DNA from: Paraburkholderia sabiae
GTDB lineage: Bacteria; Pseudomonadota; Gammaproteobacteria; Burkholderiales; Burkholderiaceae
Assembly (NCBI RefSeq): GCF_030412785.1
Contig: NZ_CP125295.1
Coordinates: forward strand, 744,001 to 808,000
Reading direction: 5' to 3'
Length of the DNA: 64,000 bases
Shown here: one piece after another, positions 57,401-64,000 of the stretch
How positions within the stretch are numbered: the first letter of the stretch is position 1
Layout of the letters: each line of letters opens with the position of its first letter
Notes under the pieces: model-generated
Told to the model about the DNA's origin: nothing
Seen by the model: only the letters and a program-made list of their open reading frames with translations
Databases searched by the model: none
Translations under genes and position numbers: made by a program

Positions 57401-58725
57401 TTGCACTGCACAGTGCGGCCCGTGGGCGCATCGCCCGACCATTCCGCGAAAAGAAGCGACCCCTGTGCGTCTCCCGTCCCGATGCGCCACGCGTTTCCGT
57501 TCAGGTCGTTGAACTGTTCCGGCCACAGCCTGAGCGGTCGCTGCGGATTGGCGGCGAGTGCCTGCTCGCGCCAGTGGCCGGGAAGCGGAAAACGGTATTC
57601 ATGCCCGTCACGCGAGCGCACGATAAAGTGACCGTCGCCGTCACGATACAGCGCATGACCACCGACGCCTTCAATGATGCGTGCAGCCCAGCCTTCGTCT
57701 GCCGGAAGCTGGTCGAAGCAGACCCACTGGTCGGGGAAACGGACGAGTCCGCCGATCTCATCATCGTGCGCAAACAGCTCGAAGCGGATGTCGGCGGGCG
57801 ACTGCCAGCCGTAGCCCGGTGCGCCCGGCTGAGCATCATGGCCCGCATAGTAACGATCCCACACCAGCGGTAGCCGTCCCGGCACGGTGAAGTCGTGCTG
57901 CTGCACGACAACTTCGCCGGTGATACCGTTGACGGGTTCACCGAAGGCCCATTTCGCGACTTTCTTGACGACCTTGCCCCACAGGCCGTCACCCACGCGG
58001 TCCTGAATCGCCTTCGACACCTTGCAGAACCTGGGCTCTTTCTTCATGCCATGCGCGTGTGCCGCCTGCATGGCCATGCCCGCCAGCGCTGCGATGCTCG
58101 GTACGGGCGGGCCGCCCACCAGCACGGGACGGCCAGCGGGAACGGGCAGCATGACCGAGGTGGGCAGCGACGACGCGCCGCGTTTCGTGTGCTCGCTGTT
58201 ATGCGAGAGCGACAACATGCCCGCGAACCAGCACGTCAGCGCGGGCAGCACGGCATAGGCCATCGGATCGCCGTTGGCGCGTACCGTCATGCTGCCGAGG
58301 AACGCTTCCCCATTGCCGGCCGGTTTGGGAGCATCGGGACCGGTGAAGATACCGCCGATCGGAAAATGCAAGCCCGGCGTGTGCATGGTCTGCGTGCCGG
58401 CCGTGGAGCGCATCAGGCCGTTGACCCAGATCGGGCCGCCCCCGCCGCCGGCCGCCATCGAGACGGCCATCGCGCCTGCCGCGACTGCCGCCGCGCCGAT
58501 ACTGCGCATGCCCAGCTTGACAATGGAAGCTGCTCCCATCGCCATCATGCCTATCGAAACCATGCTGCCCACGCCCTCGGGCAGGCACGACAGGTATTCA
58601 GCCGGGTCCAGTACGAAGCCCACGTGCGGGTGCGGTATCGGCAGGACAACGCCCGCAGGCGTCTGGATCATGTGTACGTCCACGCCCACGACGGGCGTGA
58701 GATGGGTCACCGCCAGCATGCCCAT
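54469..58725 (-). CDS. Rhs polymorphic toxin with PAAR-like N-terminus
   Basis: 1418 residues, one open frame. Residues 1-230 are a PAAR-like/DUF4150-style region with Gly/Ala-rich hydrophobic segments (MVSIGMMAMGAASIVKLGM). DUF6531 starts near 260 (PVNGITGEVVVQQHDF). Many YD repeats (about 480-1250) form the cage. The core ends in SQDPIGLEGG and the cleavage motif VDPLGL (1303-1307). The last 111 residues are the variable toxin, ending IKIVVEKGTNKVVTAFPE; that end resembles RNase-type (BECR) tips, but the activity is uncertain. DNA for the tip falls to 37% GC (54481-54540). Export by a type VI system encoded elsewhere is likely; no VgrG or EagR gene is visible here. Confidence 0.88.
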   Translation of the reverse strand: MGMLAVTHLTPVVGVDVHMIQTPAGVVLPIPHPHVGFVLDPAEYLSCLPEGVGSMVSIGMMAMGAASIVKLGMRSIGAAAVAAGAMAVSMAAGGGGGPIWVNGLMRSTAGTQTMHTPGLHFPIGGIFTGPDAPKPAGNGEAFLGSMTVRANGDPMAYAVLPALTCWFAGMLSLSHNSEHTKRGASSLPTSVMLPVPAGRPVLVGGPPVPSIAALAGMAMQAAHAHGMKKEPRFCKVSKAIQDRVGDGLWGKVVKKVAKWAFGEPVNGITGEVVVQQHDFTVPGRLPLVWDRYYAGHDAQPGAPGYGWQSPADIRFELFAHDDEIGGLVRFPDQWVCFDQLPADEGWAARIIEGVGGHALYRDGDGHFIVRSRDGHEYRFPLPGHWREQALAANPQRPLRLWPEQFNDLNGNAWRIGTGDAQGSLLFAEWSGDAPTGRTVQCKAGDVRGCLGAITLHDAQGHVWPLVRYRQRASGDLVAVHDALDEPYRFEYDAAHRIVRHTDRNGLSFYYSHQKHDDGRWRVDHAWGDGGLYDYRFEYDLTYRETHITDSLGGLTRLQCDERGLPVMLTNPLGGVSSYRYDGLGRTIEEVDPAGYRTRWEYDLCGSLIGHTLPDRSATRTEYDDELRPVAITDPEGGVWKQAWDSCGRLTEQTTPSGIVTEFGYDARGQLVQVRDAGQQVTTLTYDPLGYLTTLTDPVGRTTRLRHDAHGKLVERRSPGEEPAFYSWDARGRLTACTLPGARFVRCEYDAEDNLTQYTDEAGHVTRFGYYGQGRLASRTEADGSITRYRYDTEEQLVGVTNALGQTWHLNRDAAGRLIEEVGYDGRSRRYTYNPAGHLTQSIDPLGNVLAVTCDPLGRITRRTVEGGTENEEFAYNRRGQLTLARNGYATVERDFDADGRLTEETQQHADARGTLAYVYNAAGRLSDQKRTLQAADPTFGQTLAYTYDALGQPQSVQIDGHEPIRFTRDVAGRLARTQFTTHLEHGYEYDRAGRLSRHATRSAGHRDDETRFEYDISGNLTGRRDSRLGHDLFRYDPLGRIVEHTDPAGRLKHFFHDAHGDRFRVVRDDEHGRQLQHADGGVWQLDAAGQLVTRQGREHGVQAFEWDAFGRMVRFENTRNERWAYQYDALGRRIGKLALDVRRPGATHSQQGSQTWFLWDGDAMAGEVRRQVAHGPLSAHFYAYHLGSFAPLALQADDGVSKQLYFYQTDPNGAPVRLRDADGGIVWEAHYAVTGRVDHVETHRIEQPIRLAGQYFDDESGLHYNRHRYFDPNTGSFISQDPIGLEGGQNPYQFAPNIIGWVDPLGLKCGPDAPLDWSGFDPAGLSRKEHVKLHGADDVTKDLHGIFSENPMHMVQQAWKKAKDMGITPTSPGRRETYTIPFPNAGTQGGKLGSGATLNTIKIVVEKGTNKVVTAFPE

Positions 58726-60089
58726 TACGCCGTCCCTCCCGGGGGGCCAGATGTATCGGGCATGTCGGCCATGATTTGCGCGGTGACGGCTTCGGGCGGT
58801 AGCGGTTTGATAGTCTCAGTCCAGTTCTCGCCATACAGGATGCGCAGCCGGTGCGTCAGCTCGCCACGCCGACGATGAAACGTGCCAACGCGCGTAAGCG
58901 CCTGCTGTGCGACGTGCTGGACGTTGCTGTTGGCACGCAGCGCCGGGTCGATCCACGCGCCGAAATCAAGCGCGCGGAAATTCGCCGCCAGCGCATCTTC
59001 CTGACGCCGCATCTGGTTCATGCACTCACCGACCATGCGCCACGCTTCGACGGCGAGAACGCCGTCCCTGTCTGCTTCAGCGAACGATGCGGCCCGCTCG
59101 TAACGTTCGGCAGCATGGCGATGGTTGCCCTGCATCCAGTACGCACTGGCTTCACCGAACAGGCTGTTGACGGCGAGCTTTCTGGCCGCCGGATGAGCCG
59201 CGTCGATAGCCTGATGCGCGGCCTGCGTGGCCTGTTCGTAGGCGGCAAGCGCCTGGGCTGGCTCGTTCCACTTCAGCCAGGCCGCCCCCACAAGCAGATG
59301 AACGGTCACGCTCTGGTCGAACCAGCGTTGTTGCTGTGTGACCGTCAGCGCTTCGGCACGCAAGCGTTCAAGCCGCGCGACATCACCGCGTTCAAGGACC
59401 TCGTTCAGTTCTACGAACAGGCGAAGGAAATCACCCTGCGGACCACGCTGGCCTGATTCGACAACCAGTTCGCGCGGCAGTGTTTCCGTGCCATAGCGGC
59501 CTTGCAAAAGCATCACCTGCTGGGGTCGGCGCTTGCGCAACCCTGCAAGCGCTTCGGCATCCGTGCCTGTCAGCACGAAACGCAGGCGCGCAGCTTGCCA
59601 GGCGTCACGTTCGGTATAGCCCAGCAGCGTATCTAGCCAGCGCTCAAGCGCGTCGGGCTTGCTGATCCGCCCCGGTTCGAGAATCAGCACCAGCTCCGGG
59701 AACACGTCCGGGTGATGACGCATCAGGCTGCCCGTGATCCGCAGCAGGTAGGGTGTCGCCGCTTCATCCCGTCCCCGGACAGGCGGCACCCAGTCCGCCG
59801 TGACGCCTCCTGCCTGTGAAGTCGCCTTGCGATCTTCATACCACGCGACGATTTCATCGGCGAGAGCGGCGGCGTACAGGTCAGCGTCTACGAAACCGGT
59901 GTAGAGGCGCAGCACTGCGCTGGACAGCCTGTCCTGTCGCTGGAAGTAGGTGTCAAGCATGCGCCGGTCGGCTTCGCTGGTTTGCCAGTACATCAGACGG
60001 GCATGGCTGTGTGTGGCGAAGATCATCCAGTCATCGTGAACCGCCATGAACCGGCGCTCGACGGGATTGGTCGGATGCCAGTTGCTCAT
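58725..60089 (-). CDS. TPR-like partner protein of the Rhs toxin
   Basis: 454 residues, soluble. It starts MSNWHPTNPVERRFMAVHDD; helical repeats fill the second half (GAAWLKWNEPAQALAAYEQA, then GEASAYWMQGNHRHAAERYE). The stop (TAA) shares a base with the Rhs ATG, so translation is coupled. A TPR protein just before a PAAR-Rhs gene suggests a loading chaperone or adaptor, but the family was not recognised as EagR. The ATG at 60089 is preferred to 60119. Confidence 0.8.
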   Translation of the reverse strand: MSNWHPTNPVERRFMAVHDDWMIFATHSHARLMYWQTSEADRRMLDTYFQRQDRLSSAVLRLYTGFVDADLYAAALADEIVAWYEDRKATSQAGGVTADWVPPVRGRDEAATPYLLRITGSLMRHHPDVFPELVLILEPGRISKPDALERWLDTLLGYTERDAWQAARLRFVLTGTDAEALAGLRKRRPQQVMLLQGRYGTETLPRELVVESGQRGPQGDFLRLFVELNEVLERGDVARLERLRAEALTVTQQQRWFDQSVTVHLLVGAAWLKWNEPAQALAAYEQATQAAHQAIDAAHPAARKLAVNSLFGEASAYWMQGNHRHAAERYERAASFAEADRDGVLAVEAWRMVGECMNQMRRQEDALAANFRALDFGAWIDPALRANSNVQHVAQQALTRVGTFHRRRGELTHRLRILYGENWTETIKPLPPEAVTAQIMADMPDTSGPPGGTA

Positions 60090-60214
60090 GCTTTTACATC
60101 CACCGTCGCGGGACGGCACTCACGCCATCCCGGACTTGCGAGCCCTTCCGGCTGGTGGATGAGGCAGAAGGAACGGCAACACGGATCAGACTGCGCGGAC
60201 TGCGGGCAATGCAT
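60086..60214 (-). CDS. Cys-rich microprotein (42 aa) coupled to the Rhs partner
   Basis: AAGGAG lies 8 bases before the ATG at 60214, and the TGA overlaps the next ATG (ATGA), both marks of a real gene. The protein has five Cys (C3, C12, C13, C17, C33) in MHCPQSAQSDPCCRSFC and a WREC motif. It has no signal peptide. A metal site or disulfide peptide is possible; function unknown. It would be the first gene of the microprotein, TPR partner, Rhs, immunity unit. Confidence 0.65.
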   Translation of the reverse strand: MHCPQSAQSDPCCRSFCLIHQPEGLASPGWRECRPATVDVKA

Positions 60215-60405
60215 GGGACCAGCTCCTTTCTTGTGATCGTTATTGCTGCGGATGCTTGCGCGCGCAGCCGCCCGCGCGCGAATGCGCCAATGTCAGCCTG
60301 GCAGTGGATGTTGCCAATCAGAGAAGTCCGAAGTTGCGCGGCCCGCACCGGACTCTATTTACTTTGCATGAGTGCGGTTCCTGCGAGCTGCGGATACCTT
60401 CCAGC

Positions 60406-60831
60406 TCAGTCCCGCTCGATCGGCCTGCCCGGTGCCGATTCGGTATCGGCCAGCAGCGGGCCGACATCCTTCGTTGCGGCCTGTGCGTCATGTCGTCGCC
60501 GAGCCTCGGCAACTGTGCGCTTCCATTCGGCTGGCGTGGCTCGCTCGCGGCAAATCTGAATTAGTAGCTCGCCGAGGTCGAGAGACTTCTTTGCGACGCC
60601 AAGCCTGCCCCGCATAAGACGCAATTCGTTTTGCAGAAGCGTCACGCGGGCTTTAGCCTTGCCGTGTTCCGTTGAGCCCGGCGGAAAGAAGCTGGCAGAT
60701 TGCTCGGCAGCGGCGAGCGCGCTCACAAGGTCGGCGCGTTGTCGCTCCAGTGCTTCGCGCTCACGTGAGACGGCGTCAGTGGCAGAAAGAAGAGATTGGG
60801 ATTGCTCGGGGCGAGCGGGAACGTGGCGCAT
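60406..60831 (-). CDS. Coiled-coil protein (141 aa) under the structured leader
   Basis: Long helices with REREALERQRADLVSALAAAEQ and AKARVTLLQNELRLMRGRL, then a charged tail; no membrane segment. Unknown family. The ATG at 60831 has AGGAGG 7 bases upstream, and four of those bases lie in the leader segment that can pair with 60918-60927. It is the gene directly controlled by the leader. Confidence 0.7.
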   Translation of the reverse strand: MRHVPARPEQSQSLLSATDAVSREREALERQRADLVSALAAAEQSASFFPPGSTEHGKAKARVTLLQNELRLMRGRLGVAKKSLDLGELLIQICRERATPAEWKRTVAEARRRHDAQAATKDVGPLLADTESAPGRPIERD

Positions 60832-60838
60832 GATGCGG

Positions 60839-61064
60839 CCTCCTGTATCGGGTAATAAACCCGACTGCCCCGACGCCAATCGGGGTGGCCGGGCGCAAGG
60901 CAAGGTTGGCGTACCGGCGATACAGGAAACCGGCGAGCGCAAGCGCTCCCTCACCAAGACCCGACCATAGGGCGCTTGATGCGGGCATAAAAAAACCGCC
61001 GGTCGGCGGTTGCCCGCCTGTATCGTTCCTGGACGCCAATCCAGGATCACGGTGTTTCCGTGAT
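60839..61064 (-). ncRNA. Structured leader RNA, P4-immunity-like attenuator
   Basis: Reading the minus strand from about 61064: hairpin ATCACGG/CCGTGAT (61046-61064), hairpin TCCTGG/CCAGGA (61027-61046), segment A CGATACAGG (61025-61017), terminator hairpin (60987-61017), segment M TCCTGTATCG (60927-60918), hairpin CCCCG/CGGGG (60868-60885), hairpin ACCCG/CGGGT (60849-60863) and segment B CGATACAGGA (60850-60841). M is complementary to both A and B, as seqB is to seqA and seqC in phage P4 immunity. B overlaps the ribosome-binding site AGGAGG (60839-60844). That this is an immunity or attenuation switch is inferred. Confidence 0.6.
60987..61011 (-). terminator. Terminator inside the leader
   Basis: On the minus strand AACCGCC-GACC-GGCGGTT followed by T7 (60989-60995). 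An outer stem, GCGGGCA/TGCCCGC (60981-60987, 61011-61017), can form as an alternative. It sits between segments A and M. Confidence 0.8.
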
Positions 61065-61070
61065 GTTTGG

Positions 61071-61076
61071 AGTATA
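61071..61076 (-). promoter_or_regulatory. Candidate promoter of the leader RNA (-10)
   Basis: TATACT on the minus strand, 7 bases before the first hairpin. The -35 is poor, so activation may be needed. Confidence 0.45.
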
Positions 61077-61110
61077 GCGCACGCCGTTACGGCTTCTGAC
61101 TGGTGGCGGA

Positions 61111-61653
61111 TCACCCGTTCACGAAATCAGGCTGCGGCTCGCCAAGTTCCTGAAGCTGACGATAGACGTACTCGGCCAGCAACATCGCCACGGCGTCCAC
61201 CTCTACACCCAACTCGGCGGCAATGAACGGCGCGACCTTCGATGGCCACGCGAGCCACGCATCGCGCGCAGCGCGGAATATGTCGAACACCACGGCCTCG
61301 GCCTGCGCCAGTTCGATCAGGCTCCCTTCGCGCTGTTCGTATTCGAGCTTGCGCAGCATCGCCGCATAGTGCTCCTTCAGACGCAGCGCTTCCGCCAGCG
61401 GCAACATGCCCGGCAAGGAATCGGATTCGCGTCCTGCCGGGGTTTGCGCCGTCGCGTTGTCTTGGGCGTCAGCCCGCACATCCTTCGCGAGCGTGCGGCG
61501 GTTCGGTTTGCGCCAGGCCGTGCCGATCATTGCCGTATCAATCAGCCCGTCCGCGCCGCGTTCCAGCGCCCCGCGTGCAAGCGCGCGGCGAATCTGTTTG
61601 ACATCGCAACCGGCGCGGCGCGCGAATTCCGATGCGCTGATTCGTTCGTTCAC
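61111..61653 (-). CDS. Phage-type HTH protein, possible terminase small subunit (Nu1-like)
   Basis: 180 residues. A HTH near the start (SASEFARRAGCDVKQIRRALARG), a linker, then a helical region (RLKEHYAAMLRKLEYEQREG, AVVFDIFRAARDAWLAWPSKV) typical of phage DNA-packaging Nu1-like proteins. GTG start at 61653. A terminase role would fit a satellite or prophage; a regulator is the alternative. Confidence 0.7.
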   Translation of the reverse strand: MNERISASEFARRAGCDVKQIRRALARGALERGADGLIDTAMIGTAWRKPNRRTLAKDVRADAQDNATAQTPAGRESDSLPGMLPLAEALRLKEHYAAMLRKLEYEQREGSLIELAQAEAVVFDIFRAARDAWLAWPSKVAPFIAAELGVEVDAVAMLLAEYVYRQLQELGEPQPDFVNG

Positions 61654-61848
61654 GATGTTGTCCCAGGACAAGTTTCGATACCCACAGCTACGCCGGAATC
61701 GCGGTCTGCGCAACCCGCGTGACAAATGGTGCCGGGAAGGACCCGAATGACGCGCCCGTATCGAGCGCAACCTGATACCGCCACCGACAAGAAGTTCCGG
61801 GCGCATCCTCCATGCTGCCGCACACCGCCTTTTTTCTGGCCGGAAGGT

Positions 61849-62067
61849 TCAGCGGTCCAGCCGTTTTTTGCATTCGCGCAAGAGTGCGTTCAATTCGCGA
61901 AGTTCGGCCCGCCATCTTGCGGACCTCATGCCGTGCATGGTCGCGTTGCTCGCGGATACGGCCTTGCCCGCCTCAGTGCGCGGTCCCGTCGAACTTTCCC
62001 ACGGCTTCCAGCGTCGGATCGCTTCGGCCTGCTGCGCCCGCTGTTGCGGCGTCCAGTGTCGTCCCAT
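61849..62067 (-). CDS. Small phage/element protein with STGPRT-EGK motif
   Basis: 72 residues. WTPQQRAQQAEAIRRWKPWE, then SSTGPRTEAGKAVSASNA, match small conserved proteins of proteobacterial mobile elements; function unknown. It overlaps the last 95 bases of the preceding gene in another frame. Confidence 0.65.
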   Translation of the reverse strand: MGRHWTPQQRAQQAEAIRRWKPWESSTGPRTEAGKAVSASNATMHGMRSARWRAELRELNALLRECKKRLDR

Positions 62068-62653
62068 GATCGTCCGGTAATAGTTCGTTCGAAGGATTCG
62101 CGGAATCTTCCGCGCGCGCGTGATGCCAGGGCGGCGCGCCGCCGTCTTTTGTGTGGTTGTTCACCTGTTGCGGACCGTGTGCGATGTTCGCCTGATTGAC
62201 GAACGCCACCGCGCGCGGGTTCTTCAGTTCCGCTAGCGCTTCGAGCGTCGCGCGGCTTTGCGCCTGCGCTTTGAGCGCCATCGCCATGTTCACCTGAAAC
62301 TGGTTCAGGTATTCGCAGTGCGCGGCCTTGCGTGCAAGCTGATTGAAGATCATGTCCAGCGTGTTCGCCTGGGCGACGAGCATCCGCTCGACGCCGCGCA
62401 TGTCGCCATCGATGATGTCTTCCGCCAGCGATGCCAAGCGCTGCGAATAGGCGTCAATATCCGTATGTGGCCCGAACATGTGCTCAACGTAAGGCTGTAC
62501 GGCACCCGCCGCGCGCAGCGCCGGACTGTGCGCGACACGCGCGCCGAGGGCCATCGACTCGCGCCTCGCCGCTTCGGACGCCCCGATGCCATTCGTCCCG
62601 TTCGCTCCGGTGGCCGCGTTCGCGCCTGTCTTCTTTCTGACCTTCACCGTCAT
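61973..62653 (-). CDS. Conserved element protein (226 aa), unknown
   Basis: A Gly/Ala/Thr-rich start, then helical sequence (AYSQRLASLAEDIIDGDMRG, then MLVAQANTLDMIFNQLARKA). Soluble. GGAGG precedes the ATG at 62653. Family not named; typical of phage or ICE accessory blocks in Burkholderiales. Its 3' end overlaps the 72-residue gene. Confidence 0.75.
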   Translation of the reverse strand: MTVKVRKKTGANAATGANGTNGIGASEAARRESMALGARVAHSPALRAAGAVQPYVEHMFGPHTDIDAYSQRLASLAEDIIDGDMRGVERMLVAQANTLDMIFNQLARKAAHCEYLNQFQVNMAMALKAQAQSRATLEALAELKNPRAVAFVNQANIAHGPQQVNNHTKDGGAPPWHHARAEDSANPSNELLPDDHGTTLDAATAGAAGRSDPTLEAVGKFDGTAH

Positions 62654-62687
62654 GGTGTTGCCTCCGTCCGTCACCTTGCCATCCACA

Positions 62688-63302
62688 TCATGCCCTGCGC
62701 GTGCAGCTTCGTTTCGTTCCCAAACAGGAGCCATCGCAGCCGGGGCACGCGTGCCGGTCGTCCAAACCTTCGAGCTTCCACGACCGCGCCGCCAGCAGCG
62801 CGCGCGCCTCGGTCTCCGCGCGGCGCTCGATCACCTTCGAATGAAAGTATTCGATGTTCGGCAACAGGTCCGACAGCGGCCCGCGCACGGCGCGCGACAT
62901 GATCCCGTTGAAGCGCTCGCGCGGCCAGCCTTCTGCGTTCGCGATCTCGGCAATCATCGCGAACAGTCCGGCGCGAAGTCGCCGCACATTGTCCGCCGCG
63001 AGGTGCGGCCCCCAAGGCAGGTAGGGGCCTCTGAGTGGGTCAACCAGCGCTCCGGCGCAGTCATCGTCATCGGGCTGGGTCTGCGGATCATTGGCCGCTT
63101 GCCTGGCTGGCGGCTCGTCAATGACGGCACCGCCTGTTCCGCCCGTCAGCAGGTACTTCATGATTTCCGGCTTGCGCGCCGCAAGCTCCGGCCTGATCGT
63201 CGCGACGCTATGCGCGGGTCCCTCGATGCCAATGCGTTCGCCCTCGATCCAGAGCGAGACACCCAGGGCGGCGGCGCGCTCCACAAGCTCGGCGGCGCTC
63301 AT
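62688..63302 (-). CDS. TubC-N-like protein of the element (204 aa)
   Basis: The start MSAAELVERAAALGVSLWIE, then a strand-rich run to RKPEIMKYLL, resembles the TubC N-terminal docking fold often found in mobile elements. The C-terminus has CPGCDGSC, a possible zinc site. Its ATG overlaps the stop of the ATPase gene (ATGA), so they are coupled. Function unknown. Confidence 0.75.
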   Translation of the reverse strand: MSAAELVERAAALGVSLWIEGERIGIEGPAHSVATIRPELAARKPEIMKYLLTGGTGGAVIDEPPARQAANDPQTQPDDDDCAGALVDPLRGPYLPWGPHLAADNVRRLRAGLFAMIAEIANAEGWPRERFNGIMSRAVRGPLSDLLPNIEYFHSKVIERRAETEARALLAARSWKLEGLDDRHACPGCDGSCLGTKRSCTRRA

Positions 63303-64000
63303 ACCGAATCCTTCACGCGGTCATCGTCGTCCGGCGGCTCTTTTTTTCCCGAAGATTCCAACTCCGTATTGCTGAAATCTTCGGCAAAACCGCCCAAAGG
63401 GGCAGACCGCAAACCCGCGCCGCTACCGAAGATTTCACGACCTCCCGAAGATTTCACACCACAGAGTCCAGAAATCTTCGTGAAATCTTCGCCGCCTGAA
63501 ATCTTCGGCAACGCCCAGCGCCAGCCGCCTTTCATGCCAGCCTTTTCCTTTTCGACGCCAAGCTCGTGCGCGGCGCGAAACATCGTCGACCAGCTATAGC
63601 CAGCCCCGTCCGCATCTTTCCTGATAGAGCGCGCATCGACCGGGCCGTTCGCCAGCAGTCCGGCCAGAAACTCTCGCGCCTCGTCGCGCAGGCTCCGGCG
63701 TTCGTCGTCGTCCTGCTCCACTTCGCCCAGGATTTCGCGCGCGCTGCCCTCGATGCGTTCGCCCCACACCACGGCGTTTGTGCGGATGCCCGGCGCGACC
63801 TCGACGCGCTCCAGCGCATAGGTAAAGCCGCCGTCGTCCGGCGCGATGTTGGACTTCGCGCGGGCCAGAATGCGGCGCTCCGCGCCTTCCTCTTTCACCG
63901 TGACCAGCACCATGCGGGCGAGCGCGCCGAACGCCTGGGAGCCGATCACGCGCTCCACCGGCGTCTTGCCGCCCGATCCCTTGGCGAAGTGAGAAATGCC
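63299..64000 (-). CDS. RepA-like AAA-family ATPase, C-terminal part (cut by window end)
   Basis: The last 233 residues. The visible start GISHFAKGSGGKTPVERVIG and MVLVTVKEEG belong to the RecA-like core of RepA-type hexameric helicases used by satellites and plasmids to start replication. A winged-helix-like region follows (ADGAGYSWSTMFRAAHELGV). The end is Gly/Ser-rich and is encoded by the repeated motif at 63348-63508. The gene starts beyond 64000. Confidence 0.8.
   Translation of the reverse strand, partial: GISHFAKGSGGKTPVERVIGSQAFGALARMVLVTVKEEGAERRILARAKSNIAPDDGGFTYALERVEVAPGIRTNAVVWGERIEGSAREILGEVEQDDDERRSLRDEAREFLAGLLANGPVDARSIRKDADGAGYSWSTMFRAAHELGVEKEKAGMKGGWRWALPKISGGEDFTKISGLCGVKSSGGREIFGSGAGLRSAPLGGFAEDFSNTELESSGKKEPPDDDDRVKDSV
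63348..63508. repeat. Seven iteron-like copies of TGAAATCTTCGG
   Basis: Plus-strand copies at 63373-63384, 63470-63480 (AGAAATCTTCG), 63481-63491 and 63497-63508; inverted copies at 63426-63437, 63445-63456 and a degenerate one at 63348-63358. They lie in the 3' end of the ATPase gene, in both orientations and uneven spacing. Confidence 0.85.

Noticed and set aside
60776..61114. 112-codon frame across the leader (Icd/ash-like?)
   Set aside because: It covers hairpins and the terminator; structured RNA explains the sequence better, although P4-type leaders can encode such peptides.
63348..63508. CRISPR array reading of the repeats at the window end
   Set aside because: Repeats are about 12 bp, irregularly spaced and in both orientations inside a coding frame, unlike a CRISPR array.

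Overview
The window is a GC-rich (mostly about 60-65% GC) beta-proteobacterial chromosome segment, most likely Paraburkholderia or a close Burkholderia-type relative. This rests on the protein sequences, on the housekeeping set trxB, ftsK, lolA, rarA, serS, minCDE and waaC, and on many short Burkholderia-style lipoproteins. No rRNA and no CRISPR array was seen. There is one tRNA, tRNA-Ser(CGA).

Layout. 1-1642: end of a sugar ABC importer operon (permease tail, ATPase, strong terminator). 1643-5368: an AT-rich foreign patch. It holds an AvcD-type antiphage deoxycytidylate deaminase gene split by a single in-frame TAA, followed by an IS256-family element (3990-5360) with 26/30 matching ends, a perfect 8-bp target duplication and a frameshifted transposase. 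5363-20601: core genes (TRIC-type channel, Smr protein, trxB, ftsK, lolA, a LysR/agmatinase pair, a TPR protein, an NCS1 permease, rarA, serS, tRNA-Ser). 21121-33394: a FixL/FixJ-like two-component system and an orphan receiver, then a tightly overlapping operon of a tripartite RND efflux pump and a PqiABC envelope system. A shared palindrome suggests that the regulator controls the orphan receiver gene and this operon. 33501-39832: a chaperone-usher fimbrial operon on the minus strand. 40338-51065: map, an acetyltransferase, minCDE, small envelope lipoproteins, a ClC channel, waaC, an MFS transporter and a TonB-like lipoprotein.

51244-64000 (continuing past the window edge): an integrative element, P4-satellite-like in style. 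A tyrosine integrase sits at the left end, beside a fragment of a second integrase. The right end has a minus-strand block of a RepA-like AAA ATPase and small phage-type genes. Between them lies a cargo module: a 1418-residue Rhs polymorphic toxin with an AT-rich C-terminal tip, its presumptive immunity gene, a TPR partner, and an unlisted 42-residue Cys-rich microprotein coupled to that partner.

The most unusual signals are in this element. (i) A 230-nt structured leader (60839-61064) has a terminator between complementary segments arranged like the seqA/seqB/seqC immunity RNA of phage P4; the last segment overlaps the ribosome-binding site of the next gene. (ii) Two hairpins in that leader have identical loops. 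(iii) Seven copies of a 12-bp iteron-like motif lie inside the 3' end of the ATPase gene. Together with the interrupted deaminase, these are the best candidates for new biology. All function calls come from reading the sequence; no database search was run.
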